A DNA stretch of 64,000 nucleotides from Vampirovibrio sp041737375 (GCF_041737375.1 NZ_JBGSRV010000006.1:1-64000); one strand, 5' to 3'. Shown: positions 50,372-59,604, counted from the stretch's first letter. Notes: generated by a model not told the origin, from the sequence alone. Program-made: numbers and translations.

Positions 50372-52525
50372 ATGGGCAATCAAATCAATTTGATTTTAGG
50401 CATGCACAATCACCAACCCGTGGATAACTGGGATCATGTGATTGAAGATGCCTATGTCAAGTGCTACAAGCCCTTTCTGGATGTGCTGGAAAATCACCCC
50501 AAAGTGGGCATGAGCCTCCATTACACGGGCTACCTGCTGGACTGGCTATTTGAGCGACACCCGGAGATCATTGATCAACTCAAACGCCTGATTCAACGTG
50601 GACAAGTGGAAATGATCAGCGGGGCTTATTATGAGCCTATTATCGCTATCATCCCGGATGCCGACAAACAGGGACAGATTGAGAAGCTAACCGACCGGGT
50701 AGAGGCGCTGACCGGCCAGCGCCCCAATGGCCTATGGCTGGCAGAACGGGTTTGGGAGCCTCATTTGGTCAAACCTATCGCCCAAGCGGGCATTCAATAC
50801 CTGTTTTTGGATGATAGCCATTTTAAGGCCGCTGGACTGGACGAGAGCGAGCTATACGGCCGTTACACCAGTGAGGAACAAGGCAAGACCGTCGATATTT
50901 TTCCGGTGGATAAGACCTTGCGCTACCAGATTCCCTACGATTCTCCTCAGGCCATTGTGGATTATTTAGGATCTATTGCCAGTGCCGACGGGAAAAAAGC
51001 GGCCATTTACTTCGATGACGGGGAAAAATTTGGGGTATGGCCGGGATCTCACCGGTTGGTGTTCAAGGAAAAATGGCTGGATCACTTCTTTAAGGCCCTA
51101 AGCGATAACAGCCACATGATTAAGGCCATCACACCCTCTCAATACGTGGCCCGAACCCCGCCGCTGGGGCGGATTTACCTGCCCACCGCCAGTTACAGTG
51201 AAATGATGGAATGGTCGTTGCCTGCCAAGCAATTGGCCATTTACGAGCAGGCGGTTAAAGAGGTTCCCCCGCAGTACAACCGCTTTTTTCGGGCCGGATT
51301 TTGGCGAAATTTTTTAGTAAAATACCCGGAAGCCAATAATATCCATAAAAAAATGCTGTACGTCAGTGAAAAAATTCACCGACTGGAGCAGGAAAAAGGC
51401 ATTAAGCATGAAGAGGCGCTGGACGAGCTGTGGAAAGGCCAGTCCAACGATATATTCTGGCATGGGGTGTTTGGCGGGCTGTATTTAACCAACCTGCGAA
51501 CCGCCAACTACCAGCACCTCATTAAGGCGGAAAACATTGTAGACGCCTTGCTGCACGGCCCCTCTTTCCTGCACATTGAACAACGGGATCTGGATTGCGA
51601 CGGGCAACCCGAAATTTTGATTGAAAGCTCGGCGCAAAACCTGTATTTGCACCCGCATGAAGGGGGCAGCCTGTTTGAGCTGGATTACCGGCGCAAAAAC
51701 TTTAACCTGCTGGATACGCTGGCCCGCCGTTATGAGTCGTATCACGACAAACTGGGCGGAAACGGCAACGAGGCCCAGTCCAGCAAAGAACACACGCTCA
51801 ATCAGCACCTGCATTATGACTGGCATCGACGGGTCAGTTTGCTGGATCACTTTTTGGGGGAAGGAACGGACTTAGAGAGCCTTTCCCAGTCTCGTTACCC
51901 GGAGCAGGGTGATTTTGTCAATTCGCCCTATGAAAGCCGCATTGAAAACAATACGGTGATTCTAAGCCGGGATGGCAACGTATGGGTTCAGGATCAACTC
52001 ATCCCCATTCGGGTGGAAAAACAGCTTATTCTGGCGGACCCCGATCAGGCCCAAACCATCATCCGTTACAGACTCACCAATTTATCAGCCCACAAGGCCC
52101 CACTGTGGTTTTCGGTGCAGTTCAACGCCAATTTACTGGCAGGGGACGCGCCCGATCGTTATTACTACTTGCCGGAATCGGCTCCCAAGCCCGCCCAAAG
52201 CATCACCGCTGCCGGGGCGGCAGTGGCCCAAATTACGGAATCCAAAGCCCGCTTACGCAGTAAAAAACTGATTTCCAGGGAAGCGCTAAAAGAAGTGTAT
52301 GGCATTGGCTTACGGGATGAGTGGCTGGACATTGATTACCACCTCATCTGGAACCGCATTGGGGACGTGTGGCGCTTTCCCATTGAAACCGTCTCTCAGT
52401 CTGAAACAGGGTTTGAAAAAGTGTATCAGTCCAGCGCCATGTTCCCCAACTGGAAGCTGACCCTTCAGCCCCAGGAAAGCTGGGACGTGGAAATCATCCA
52501 GCGCATTACCAGCCATCAACCATAA
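50372..52525 (+). CDS. GH57 4-alpha-glucanotransferase-type enzyme
   Basis: A 717-residue GH57 enzyme. Catalytic barrel: GMHNHQPVDNWD, nucleophile Glu in LAERVWEP (about residue 125) and Asp in IYFDDGEKFGVWPG (about 214). These spacings match the Thermococcus litoralis glucanotransferase (Glu123, Asp214). DUF1925-like and DUF1926-like domains follow (about 310-400 and 420-710), the last a beta-sandwich with LDCDGQPEILIES. GAGGAGGG precedes the ATG. It should disproportionate maltodextrins and work with the branching enzyme just upstream; alpha-amylase activity is an alternative. Confidence 0.9.
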   Translation: MGNQINLILGMHNHQPVDNWDHVIEDAYVKCYKPFLDVLENHPKVGMSLHYTGYLLDWLFERHPEIIDQLKRLIQRGQVEMISGAYYEPIIAIIPDADKQGQIEKLTDRVEALTGQRPNGLWLAERVWEPHLVKPIAQAGIQYLFLDDSHFKAAGLDESELYGRYTSEEQGKTVDIFPVDKTLRYQIPYDSPQAIVDYLGSIASADGKKAAIYFDDGEKFGVWPGSHRLVFKEKWLDHFFKALSDNSHMIKAITPSQYVARTPPLGRIYLPTASYSEMMEWSLPAKQLAIYEQAVKEVPPQYNRFFRAGFWRNFLVKYPEANNIHKKMLYVSEKIHRLEQEKGIKHEEALDELWKGQSNDIFWHGVFGGLYLTNLRTANYQHLIKAENIVDALLHGPSFLHIEQRDLDCDGQPEILIESSAQNLYLHPHEGGSLFELDYRRKNFNLLDTLARRYESYHDKLGGNGNEAQSSKEHTLNQHLHYDWHRRVSLLDHFLGEGTDLESLSQSRYPEQGDFVNSPYESRIENNTVILSRDGNVWVQDQLIPIRVEKQLILADPDQAQTIIRYRLTNLSAHKAPLWFSVQFNANLLAGDAPDRYYYLPESAPKPAQSITAAGAAVAQITESKARLRSKKLISREALKEVYGIGLRDEWLDIDYHLIWNRIGDVWRFPIETVSQSETGFEKVYQSSAMFPNWKLTLQPQESWDVEIIQRITSHQP

Positions 52526-52591
52526 CCCGGCGCACTAAAAGTACATCATTTCATTTTCAAGGGTTTGCAATTCAAATTTTATCGAATATAA

Positions 52592-52621
52592 TTTCCATCG
52601 AATGAAGTTTCGATGTATACT
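52592..52621 (+). promoter_or_regulatory. recA promoter
   Basis: TTTCCA (52592-52597), an 18-bp spacer and TATACT (52616-52621). The spacer is almost wholly filled by the CATCGAA-N6-TTCGATG palindrome. The leader to recA is about 170 nt. Confidence 0.55.
52596..52615. promoter_or_regulatory. Operator-like palindrome before recA (candidate SOS box)
   Basis: CATCGAA-TGAAGT-TTCGATG, perfect seven-bp arms, exactly between the -35 and -10. A further ATCGAAT lies at 52581-52587. The position suggests a LexA-type operator; the motif is not the Escherichia coli or Bacillus consensus. Confidence 0.5.
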
Positions 52622-52717
52622 ATATTTTATGAACGGAATCAAAAGGTCGCTTGCGGCGTCCTTCTGTAAAGTTTACTTTCAATTGATAGGCGCAGCCAAC
52701 CGCCATCCCGTACCATA

Positions 52718-52749
52718 GCCTTGGGAGCAGCCTCGCTTCAGCCCAAGGC
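52718..52749 (+). other. Hairpin in the recA leader
   Basis: GCCTTGGG and CCCAAGGC pair over a 16-base loop, 51 bp before the recA ATG. No T-run follows. It may affect message stability. Confidence 0.4.
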
Positions 52750-52800
52750 CTCCCAAGATATTTAGACTCATCAATTCGCAATAAGCAAAAGGAAAAACGC

Positions 52801-53928
52801 ATGGCCGTTAAAGATAAAGAGTCCGCCAAAACCAGCGCCAATTTAGAAGACGCTTCTTTGGAAGAGCGCAGAAAAGTTCTGAGCTACACGCTGGATAAGA
52901 TTGAAAAAGATTTTGGCAAAGGGGCCATCATGAAGCTGGGCGACCGGCAAGTGGTGAGTCTGGATGCCATTCCAACCGGCGCCTTGGCTTTGGACTTGAA
53001 CCTTGGGGTGGGCGGACTGCCTCGGGGCCGTGTGGTTGAAATTTACGGCCCGGAATCCAGCGGAAAAACAACGCTGACCTTAAGCATTATTGCGCAAGCG
53101 CAGAAAAACGGCGGCATTGCGGCGTTTATCGACGCAGAACATGCTCTGGACCCTGAATATGCCGCTAAAATTGGCGTTAAAATTGATGAATTACTAATCA
53201 GCCAACCCGATACCGGCGAACAGGCGCTGGAAATCACCGAGCAACTGGTGCGTTCTGGGGCGGTGGATATCGTGGTCATCGACTCCGTGGCCGCTCTGGT
53301 GCCTAAGGCTGAAATTGAAGGCGAAATGGGCGATGCCCATGTGGGCCTGCAAGCCCGGTTAATGTCGCAAGCGTTGCGCAAATTGACCGCCATTGTCGGG
53401 AAAACCCGGACCACCGTGGTTTTCATTAACCAGCTTCGTCAAAAAATCGGGGTCATGTACGGCAACCCGGAAACCACCACCGGCGGAAACGCCCTGAAAT
53501 TCTACGCCAGTGTGCGTCTGGATATCCGCAGGATAGAAACCCTGAAAAAAGACGGGGAAGAATATGGCAACCGGGTTAAAGTGCGGGTTGTTAAAAACAA
53601 GGTAGCCCCTCCATTCCGGGTTTGCGAGTTCGATATTCTGTTCGGGCAAGGCATTTCCTCGGAAGGCTGCGTACTGGACGTGGCCGCTGATATGGAAGTG
53701 GTTAAAAAGGCAGGCACCTGGTACAGCTATAACGACGAGAAAATTGGCCAAGGCCGTGAAAAAGCCCGTGACTTCCTGAAAGATAATCCAGAAGTGATGA
53801 AAAAAATTGAAGGTGAAGTACGGGCTAAAATCGCTGCCCAACGGGTTGCGGCCGCAGCGGCAAACCAAGCGGCTCAGGCCAGTTCGGCAGAAGCTGCCTT
53901 GCCAGCCACCCCGCCAAGCGAAGATTAA
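52801..53928 (+). CDS. recA: Recombinase A
   Basis: DNA strand-exchange ATPase and SOS co-protease, 375 residues. Walker A GPESSGKTTL (about residues 82-91), Walker B VDIVVIDSVAAL, the L1/L2 loops (around GEMGDAHVGLQARLMSQALRK and INQLRQKIGVMYGNPETTTGG), and an Ala-rich C-terminal tail. An AAGGA box precedes the ATG. Monocistronic: own promoter with an operator-like palindrome and a strong terminator at 53985. Confidence 0.99.
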   Translation: MAVKDKESAKTSANLEDASLEERRKVLSYTLDKIEKDFGKGAIMKLGDRQVVSLDAIPTGALALDLNLGVGGLPRGRVVEIYGPESSGKTTLTLSIIAQAQKNGGIAAFIDAEHALDPEYAAKIGVKIDELLISQPDTGEQALEITEQLVRSGAVDIVVIDSVAALVPKAEIEGEMGDAHVGLQARLMSQALRKLTAIVGKTRTTVVFINQLRQKIGVMYGNPETTTGGNALKFYASVRLDIRRIETLKKDGEEYGNRVKVRVVKNKVAPPFRVCEFDILFGQGISSEGCVLDVAADMEVVKKAGTWYSYNDEKIGQGREKARDFLKDNPEVMKKIEGEVRAKIAAQRVAAAAANQAAQASSAEAALPATPPSED

Positions 53929-53984
53929 ATACTTTCTACAACGCTATACTCTATCGCTATTCCTATCTATTGTTTCTTAACATT

Positions 53985-54015
53985 ACAGCCTGTCTCTGGC
54001 AGGCTGTCTTTTTTT
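53985..54015 (+). terminator. recA terminator
   Basis: ACAGCCTG-TCTCTGG-CAGGCTGT followed by CTTTTTTT; a perfect eight-bp stem. Confidence 0.92.
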
Positions 54016-54141
54016 GGGAAAACGGATGTCAGCCAGCATCAACCACCTGCCCAGAGTAGTTGCTTGTGACCGCCTGGGATTTGAGTTAAACTAAAAATAT
54101 CCTCACTTTCCCCGCCCTTGCTATAGAAAGTTCCAACCCAT

Positions 54142-54972
54142 ATGGAGCCTAAAACGCACATTGAACTCCTGTTTTTCGGCGATATCGTTGGAAAACCAGG
54201 GCGAACGGCGGTAAGAGCCTATCTGGAAAGCCTGACTGACAGGCCCGATGTCGTTGTGGCCAATGGCGAAAACATTTCACACGGGTTTGGGATGCTCCGC
54301 AAGCATTATGATGAAATGCGGGAAGCGGGCGTTGATATTTTTACCAGTGGCAACCACATCTGGGATCAAAAAGAAGTGTTCAACTTCATTGATGATGCCA
54401 ATTTACTGCGGCCCTATAACTTTCCAACCGCCTCCCCCGGACGCGGGGCTAAAATTTTTCAAATCGGCAATTGCGAAATTGGGGTGATCAACCTGATTGG
54501 CCAAGTGTTTATGGGCAACTATAACTCGCCCTGGGATCAGTTTGAAGAGCTGGTATACGACATGTTGGCGGTTACCCCCATTATTTTTCTGGATTTTCAC
54601 GCCGAAGCCACAGCGGAAAAAATCGCCTTGGCCTGGTACGCCTCCTCCCTAGGTGTTAGCGCCATGACCGGCACCCATACCCATGTGCAAACCGCCGATT
54701 CCAAAATTTTAAACAACCGCATGGGCTACATTACAGATACCGGCTTTAACGGCTCCTATAACAGCGTCATTGGCATGGAAGCAGGTGGATCGCTACAACG
54801 GCTGAAATCGGGTATGCCCACCCGGCTGGAAGTGGGGCCGGATGATATTTTGCAAATCAACGCCGTTAAATTTACCATTGACGCCAAAACCGGGGTTTGC
54901 CGCAAGGTTGAGCGGATTAACGAGGTCTATTCCCATAACGGTGAACCGCTTCAACCATTCGCCACCCGCTAG
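54142..54972 (+). CDS. ymdB: YmdB-family metallophosphoesterase
   Basis: A 276-residue calcineurin-like enzyme of the TIGR00282/YmdB family, 2-3-cyclic-nucleotide phosphodiesterases. Dinuclear metal ligands lie in FFGDIVGKPGR, VVANGENISHG, SGNHIWD, LDFHAEATAEK and TGTHTHVQTAD. The length is normal. In many bacteria it sits beside rny (ribonuclease Y), which is absent here; recA lies upstream, an order also seen around rny-ymdB loci. yqeK and rsfS follow. Confidence 0.93.
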   Translation: MEPKTHIELLFFGDIVGKPGRTAVRAYLESLTDRPDVVVANGENISHGFGMLRKHYDEMREAGVDIFTSGNHIWDQKEVFNFIDDANLLRPYNFPTASPGRGAKIFQIGNCEIGVINLIGQVFMGNYNSPWDQFEELVYDMLAVTPIIFLDFHAEATAEKIALAWYASSLGVSAMTGTHTHVQTADSKILNNRMGYITDTGFNGSYNSVIGMEAGGSLQRLKSGMPTRLEVGPDDILQINAVKFTIDAKTGVCRKVERINEVYSHNGEPLQPFATR

Positions 54973-55086
54973 ATTCAGTCGTCAAATCAATAGCAGGGAA
55001 AGCTTTTGCCCACCCGGAGGATGCATTTATCCAACAGAGCGGTTATAATACAAAAGTGAAAGTGTTAGGAACGCCAAAGGATCGCC

Positions 55087-55713
55087 TTGATTCAAGCCAC
55101 CACTTTGCTAGATCTGGAACAGGCCAAGGCCTGGTTAAGTCAGCAACTGAATGCTGAGCGTTTTGAGCATTCGATAGGCGCTAAAGACAAGGCCGCTGAG
55201 CTGGCTGACAAGTTCAACTTGCCACCCGCAGAGCGAGAGCGGGCTATACTGGCAGGGCTGCTACACGATGCAGCCAAATTAATGCCCGCAACCGAGCTAA
55301 TTGCCTACTGCGAACGCTATGAACTGCCCATTGATGACATTGATCGCAAAACCCCACAAACCCTGCACCCCTTTGTGGGCGCTGAAATCGTGCGGGAAAC
55401 CTTTAATTTGCAAGAGCCTGACCTGCTGAACGCCATTCGTTATCACACCACCGGCAGGGCCGGGATGAGCCGAGTGGAAAAAATCGTTTATGTTGCCGAC
55501 AAAATTGAGGGGAACACCCGCAACCCGCTTTACGTCCAGAAGGTTACATCCTCATTAGATTACAAAAGCCCCTGGAGCCTGGATTTAACCATGCTATACA
55601 TTCTGGATTCAACCATCCAGTTTTTAATGGAAAAGCATCAGGTCATCCATCCTCGCACCATTGAAGCCCGCAATGATTTTGTAATAAATCTGCGAGCGGA
55701 AAAACATTTATAA
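55087..55713 (+). CDS. yqeK: YqeK-type HD-domain phosphohydrolase
   Basis: A 208-residue HD-domain protein; YqeK members symmetrically hydrolyse Ap4A. TTG start at 55087 with AAAGGA six bases upstream. HD residues: the first His in RFEHSIGAKDKA, the HD pair in LAGLLHDAAKL, His in QTLHPFVGAE, another in IRYHTTGRAGM, and Asp in YVADKIEGNTRNPL. It is followed 51 bp later by rsfS, a pairing found across many bacteria. Confidence 0.92.
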   Translation: MIQATTLLDLEQAKAWLSQQLNAERFEHSIGAKDKAAELADKFNLPPAERERAILAGLLHDAAKLMPATELIAYCERYELPIDDIDRKTPQTLHPFVGAEIVRETFNLQEPDLLNAIRYHTTGRAGMSRVEKIVYVADKIEGNTRNPLYVQKVTSSLDYKSPWSLDLTMLYILDSTIQFLMEKHQVIHPRTIEARNDFVINLRAEKHL

Positions 55714-55764
55714 GTCAGCAACCCGGTTTAGCAACCTGTTTATTAACCAATAGGAGGTACGCTT

Positions 55765-56163
55765 TTGACCCAGATTCCACAAGAAAATATCAGCGCTTTT
55801 GAACTGGCCGTATTGGCCGCTAACCTGGCGGAATCCAAAAAAGCAACCGATACGCTGGTACTGGATACGGGAAAAGTTTCATATCTGGCCGATTATTTTG
55901 TGGTTTGTACCGGCGATAGCCCCGCACAAATTCGTACCATTGCCGATGCAATTGATAAAGTGTTCCGACAACGAGGGCAAATGCGTATTGGCACCGAGCT
56001 GGATAAAAGCTATAAGTGGTGCCTGTTAGACTACGGCGATGTGGTAATTCACGTTATGCACCGCAACGAACGAGAATTTTATCAGCTAGAACATTTCTGG
56101 AGCCATGCCAACACGGTGGCCCCGGACAAGTGGCTGAACATCAAACTGCAAGAAGCATCCTGA
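55765..56163 (+). CDS. rsfS: Ribosomal silencing factor RsfS (Iojap family)
   Basis: A 132-residue Iojap/YbeB protein that binds L14 and blocks subunit joining in starvation. TTG start with AGGAGGT ideally placed. Hallmarks: LDTGKVSYLADYFVVCTGDS, RQRGQMRIGTELDKSYKWCLLDYGDVVIHV, and REFYQLEHFWSHA. The length is standard, and yqeK upstream supports the call. Confidence 0.95.
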   Translation: MTQIPQENISAFELAVLAANLAESKKATDTLVLDTGKVSYLADYFVVCTGDSPAQIRTIADAIDKVFRQRGQMRIGTELDKSYKWCLLDYGDVVIHVMHRNEREFYQLEHFWSHANTVAPDKWLNIKLQEAS

Positions 56164-56202
56164 ATCCCTAATAACCACCACCTTGGATAAAAAGGCTACT
56201 TA

Positions 56203-56553
56203 CTACTCAAAATAAGTGGCGGACTGGGTCGGTGTTTCAAACACGCGCACTTTAACAATTTCCGGCACATGCTTTTTGATGCGCTGATAAACGTAACGTG
56301 CAATATATTCCGCGCTGGGGCTTTCCCCATCAAAAAATACGTTTAAATCGGTGTGATCCAGATCATCGACGATTTGGTTTAATTCCGATTTTAAAATTGT
56401 AAAATCAAAGGCCACATTGGCTTTATCCAACGTGTCTTTTTGAGCGAACACTTGCACCACGTAATTATGTCCATGCGGATTTTCGCACTTGCCCCGATAA
56501 TTGAGCAAATGATGCGCTGCTGCGAAATGCTTTTCAACCATGACTTCAAACAT
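56203..56553 (-). CDS. queD: 6-carboxytetrahydropterin synthase QueD
   Basis: A 116-residue tunnelling-fold enzyme converting dihydroneopterin triphosphate to 6-carboxytetrahydropterin for queuosine. Zinc ligands are in FAAAHHL and NPHGHNY, the catalytic Cys in YRGKCENPHGH, the Asp-His pair in VDDLDHTDLN, and Glu in VRVFETPTQSATY. The CxxxHGH spacing fits QueD rather than eukaryotic-type pyruvoyl synthase. No queC or queE is nearby. Convergent with rsfS. Confidence 0.92.
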   Translation of the reverse strand: MFEVMVEKHFAAAHHLLNYRGKCENPHGHNYVVQVFAQKDTLDKANVAFDFTILKSELNQIVDDLDHTDLNVFFDGESPSAEYIARYVYQRIKKHVPEIVKVRVFETPTQSATYFE

Positions 56554-56812
56554 AAGATTGATTTATCACGTAAATTGAAAGCTTGCAAGAAAATATTGAT
56601 CGTAAAAGCGCTGGTAAAGCGGGCCTTCTATCTTATGACAGAGCAAAACCCTACCCCAGCCAATAAAGCGCCTAATTTCCTAAAAACAGTTCATTAAAAC
56701 AGTGCATCCAGCCAAATAGTCGACAGCGCCTCACCAACCCGCCTGATTCGGTGATTCCATACCAGCGTAAATTCTATAAAATCAAAGCACCAGAATCAGG
56801 AGAGATAGCCGT

Positions 56813-56995
56813 ATGCGTATTGTGTACCAACCTCGCTTGCCGCTTCAAATTAGCCCAGAATGGTCCCTAATCATCCTGACACTTCTCTTGGTAATGGCTG
56901 TGCTTTGGCTCATCAGCCTTATGAGCATTCAGCCCACCGAAAGAGCGGTGCCTCAGCCGGTCATCGCGCGGGAAACGCCTCGCTCATTTTATTAA
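56813..56995 (+). CDS. Small single-span membrane protein upstream of cydAB
   Basis: A 60-residue protein with AGGAGAG about ten bases before ATG 56813. One strong membrane segment (WSLIILTLLLVMAVLWLISL) is followed by a Pro/Arg tail ending PRSFY. It stands 128 bp before cydA on the same strand. Small subunits (CydX/CydS) are known for bd oxidases, but this one resembles neither by eye and is longer. A link to the oxidase is inference from position and topology. Confidence 0.6.
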   Translation: MRIVYQPRLPLQISPEWSLIILTLLLVMAVLWLISLMSIQPTERAVPQPVIARETPRSFY

Positions 56996-57123
56996 AAATT
57001 CCATTCACCCGCCTAACATGGTCTTGCTCGCCATCACACAGTGTAAGAAATCGCAAAGTGAAATCATAACGTTAGGATTACACTAATAGCGAATCTCCAG
57101 TCACCTACCTTGGAGAACGCTAT

Positions 57124-58518
57124 ATGACGCTTGATCCTGTTATTCTCTCTCGCCTGCAATTTGGTTTAACCATTAGTTTTCACTATATATTTCCGGTTTT
57201 CAGCATCGGGCTTGGCCTGCTGTTGGTTATTATGGAAGGTTTATACCTCAAAACCGGTCAGGACGTATATCATCGGATGACCCACTTTTGGGTGTCCATT
57301 TTCGCCCTGATTTTCGGCATTGGAGTAGCCACCGGCATTGTCATGGAATTTCAGTTTGGTACCAATTGGGCCAACTACTCCCGCTTTGTGGGGGATGTAT
57401 TTGGCAGTGCGCTGGCCGCAGAAGGATTGTTCGCCTTTTTTCTGGAATCAGGATTTTTGGCGGTTCTGCTGTTTGGGTGGAACAAGGTGAGCAAAGGCAT
57501 GCACTTTTTATCCACCATTCTGGTCTGTCTGGGCGCCCACTTCAGCGCCGTATGGATTGTGGTGGCCAACTCCTGGCAGCAAACGCCGGCAGGCTTTCAT
57601 CTGGTCCGCCACAATGGCGTTTTAAGGGCTGAAATTACCGATTTCTGGGCCATGGTGTTTAACCCTTCTTCCATTGAAAGGCTGAGTCACGTGATTTCAG
57701 GGGCATGGCTGGCAGGGGCTTTTCTATTGCTCAGCGTTAGCGCCTTTTATTTGATTAAGCAAAAACATCTGGACGTGGCCAAGGCAGGCATGAACATTGG
57801 CCTGAGCGTGGCTTTGATTGCCTCGTTGCTGCAACTGGTGACCGGACATGAATCCGCGCTGGTGGTGGCCAAGCATCAACCCGTCAAGCTGGCCGCTATG
57901 GAAGGCCATTTTAAGGACAACCAACCCGCCGATTTATATTTGCTAGGCTGGGTGGATGAAAAAGCCGAAAAAACCTATGGCATCTCTATTCCGGGCGGTC
58001 TTAGCTTTTTAACCCATAACAACTTCCAAACCCCGGTCACCGGGCTTCAAAAATTCCCCAAACGGGATCGCCCCCCGGTTAATATTACGTTTCAAACCTA
58101 TCACATCATGATCGCCATTGGCATGGCCCTGATTGGCCTAAGCGTACTGGGATTATTCCTAAAATTCAGAGGCACCCTATACACCTGTAAGCCGGTTCTG
58201 TGGATTTTTGTGGCCTCGGTAATGCTGCCCCAAATCGCCAATCAGGTGGGCTGGGCCACTGCGGAAATTGGCCGTCAGCCGTGGATTGTTTACGGGTTAA
58301 TGAGAACCGCCCAGGGCATTTCGCCAGTGGTAAAAGGCAGTAATATTCTGGCCTCTATTCTGCTGTTTTCGGCGGTGTATATGCTGCTTTTTATCCTGTT
58401 TATTTACCTGCTCAATCAAAAAATTAAAAAAGGGCCTGTATTTTACGCAGGGGATACCACCCACCAGGATCCCCGCTTAACCGTACAAAGCCGGGAGGGT
58501 GATATCAATGTTCTTTGA
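57124..58518 (+). CDS. cydA: Cytochrome bd oxidase subunit I
   Basis: Quinol oxidase subunit that binds haems b558, b595 and d. The 464-residue length indicates the short-Q-loop form. Key parts: LSRLQFGLTISFHYIFPVFS with the b595/d-axial His near residue 20, EFQFGTNWANYSRFVGDVFG, the His at LSHVISGAWLAGAF (about 189), and the Q-loop around LSFLTHNNFQTPVTGLQ. TTGGAG eight bases before the ATG. It overlaps cydB by 11 bp. High oxygen affinity suggests life at low oxygen. Confidence 0.96.
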   Translation: MTLDPVILSRLQFGLTISFHYIFPVFSIGLGLLLVIMEGLYLKTGQDVYHRMTHFWVSIFALIFGIGVATGIVMEFQFGTNWANYSRFVGDVFGSALAAEGLFAFFLESGFLAVLLFGWNKVSKGMHFLSTILVCLGAHFSAVWIVVANSWQQTPAGFHLVRHNGVLRAEITDFWAMVFNPSSIERLSHVISGAWLAGAFLLLSVSAFYLIKQKHLDVAKAGMNIGLSVALIASLLQLVTGHESALVVAKHQPVKLAAMEGHFKDNQPADLYLLGWVDEKAEKTYGISIPGGLSFLTHNNFQTPVTGLQKFPKRDRPPVNITFQTYHIMIAIGMALIGLSVLGLFLKFRGTLYTCKPVLWIFVASVMLPQIANQVGWATAEIGRQPWIVYGLMRTAQGISPVVKGSNILASILLFSAVYMLLFILFIYLLNQKIKKGPVFYAGDTTHQDPRLTVQSREGDINVL

Positions 58519-59539
58519 GCATCTGGATCTGAACTTAATCTGGTTTTTTCTGGTTGGCATGTTGCTAACCGGGTATGCCATGCTGGATGGCTTTGATTTA
58601 GGCGTGGGCATTTTACACCTGCTTACTAAAACCGATGAACATCGGCGCTTGATGCTAAACTCCATTGGCCCGGTATGGGACGGCAACGAAGTTTGGCTAG
58701 TAACCGGAGGCGGCGCCTTATTTGCCGCCTTCCCGGATGTGTACGCCACGGTGTTTTCCGGTTTTTATCTGCCCTTTATGATCCTGTTGGTAATGCTGAT
58801 TTTTAGAGCCGTGGCCATTGAGTTCCGCAGTAAAGAACCCATGGGCTGGTGGCGGCAACTGTGGGATACCAGTTTTTCAATCAGCAGTGGCTCCAGCGCC
58901 ATGCTGTTTGGCATCGCGCTGGGCAATATTGCCTTGGGGCTTCCGCTGGACGCCCAAGGGGAATTTCGGGGCACTTTTTTAAGCCTGTTAAATCCCTACG
59001 CACTGCTGGTGGGCCTTACCACGGTGGCTTTATTCGCCATGCACGCATCTATTTATGTGGTGATGAAAACCGAAGGCGAGTTGCAAGCCCAGGTGAGAGG
59101 GTGGATTCGAAACACCATCGCCTTTTTTGTCATTTGCTACATTACCACCACCATGGCCACTTTGTTGTATGTGCCGCAAATGACGGAACATGTGCGTAAT
59201 CAACCCGGCTTTTTTGTGCTGGCCTTGCTCAACATGCTGGCCATTGCAGCCATTCCCCGAGAAATTTATCATGGCCGGGATATTCGGGCCTTTGTTTTTT
59301 CTTGCCTTAATATCGTGTTTTTAATGGCCCTGTTTGGTTTGGGGGTGTTTCCGTACATGGTGCCTTCCAACCCCAATATGGCTTTTGGTTTAACCATTTA
59401 TAACTCGGCATCTTCGCAAACCACCTTGGGCATTATGCTCATTATCGCCCTGTTGGCCATTCCTATGGTGACGGCTTATACCATTAGCATTTACTGGATT
59501 TTTCGGGGTAAGGTTCAACTGGACGCCAAAAGTTATTAA
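58508..59539 (+). CDS. cydB: Cytochrome bd oxidase subunit II
   Basis: A 343-residue integral membrane partner of CydA with about nine helices. The start is ATG 58508, chosen because GGGAGGG lies eight bases upstream; it overlaps the end of cydA. Family blocks: LLTGYAMLDGFDLGVGIL near the N-terminus, SIGPVWDGNEVWLVTGGGAL, and FPYMVPSNPN near the end. A perfect 16-bp hairpin follows. No cydCD (haem/thiol exporter) is seen in the window. Confidence 0.96.
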   Translation: MFFEHLDLNLIWFFLVGMLLTGYAMLDGFDLGVGILHLLTKTDEHRRLMLNSIGPVWDGNEVWLVTGGGALFAAFPDVYATVFSGFYLPFMILLVMLIFRAVAIEFRSKEPMGWWRQLWDTSFSISSGSSAMLFGIALGNIALGLPLDAQGEFRGTFLSLLNPYALLVGLTTVALFAMHASIYVVMKTEGELQAQVRGWIRNTIAFFVICYITTTMATLLYVPQMTEHVRNQPGFFVLALLNMLAIAAIPREIYHGRDIRAFVFSCLNIVFLMALFGLGVFPYMVPSNPNMAFGLTIYNSASSQTTLGIMLIIALLAIPMVTAYTISIYWIFRGKVQLDAKSY

Positions 59540-59549
59540 TATTGAAACA

Positions 59550-59586
59550 GGTCATCCCCGGATATAAACCATATCCGGGGATGACC
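59550..59586. terminator. Perfect 16-bp inverted repeat between convergent cydB and a secreted-protein gene
   Basis: GGTCATCCCCGGATAT and ATATCCGGGGATGACC around a five-base loop AAACC. No T-run follows on either strand, so it is a very stable hairpin rather than a textbook intrinsic terminator. It is placed to end both transcripts. Confidence 0.6.
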
Positions 59587-59604
59587 ATGATTACTTTTAA
59601 TAAA

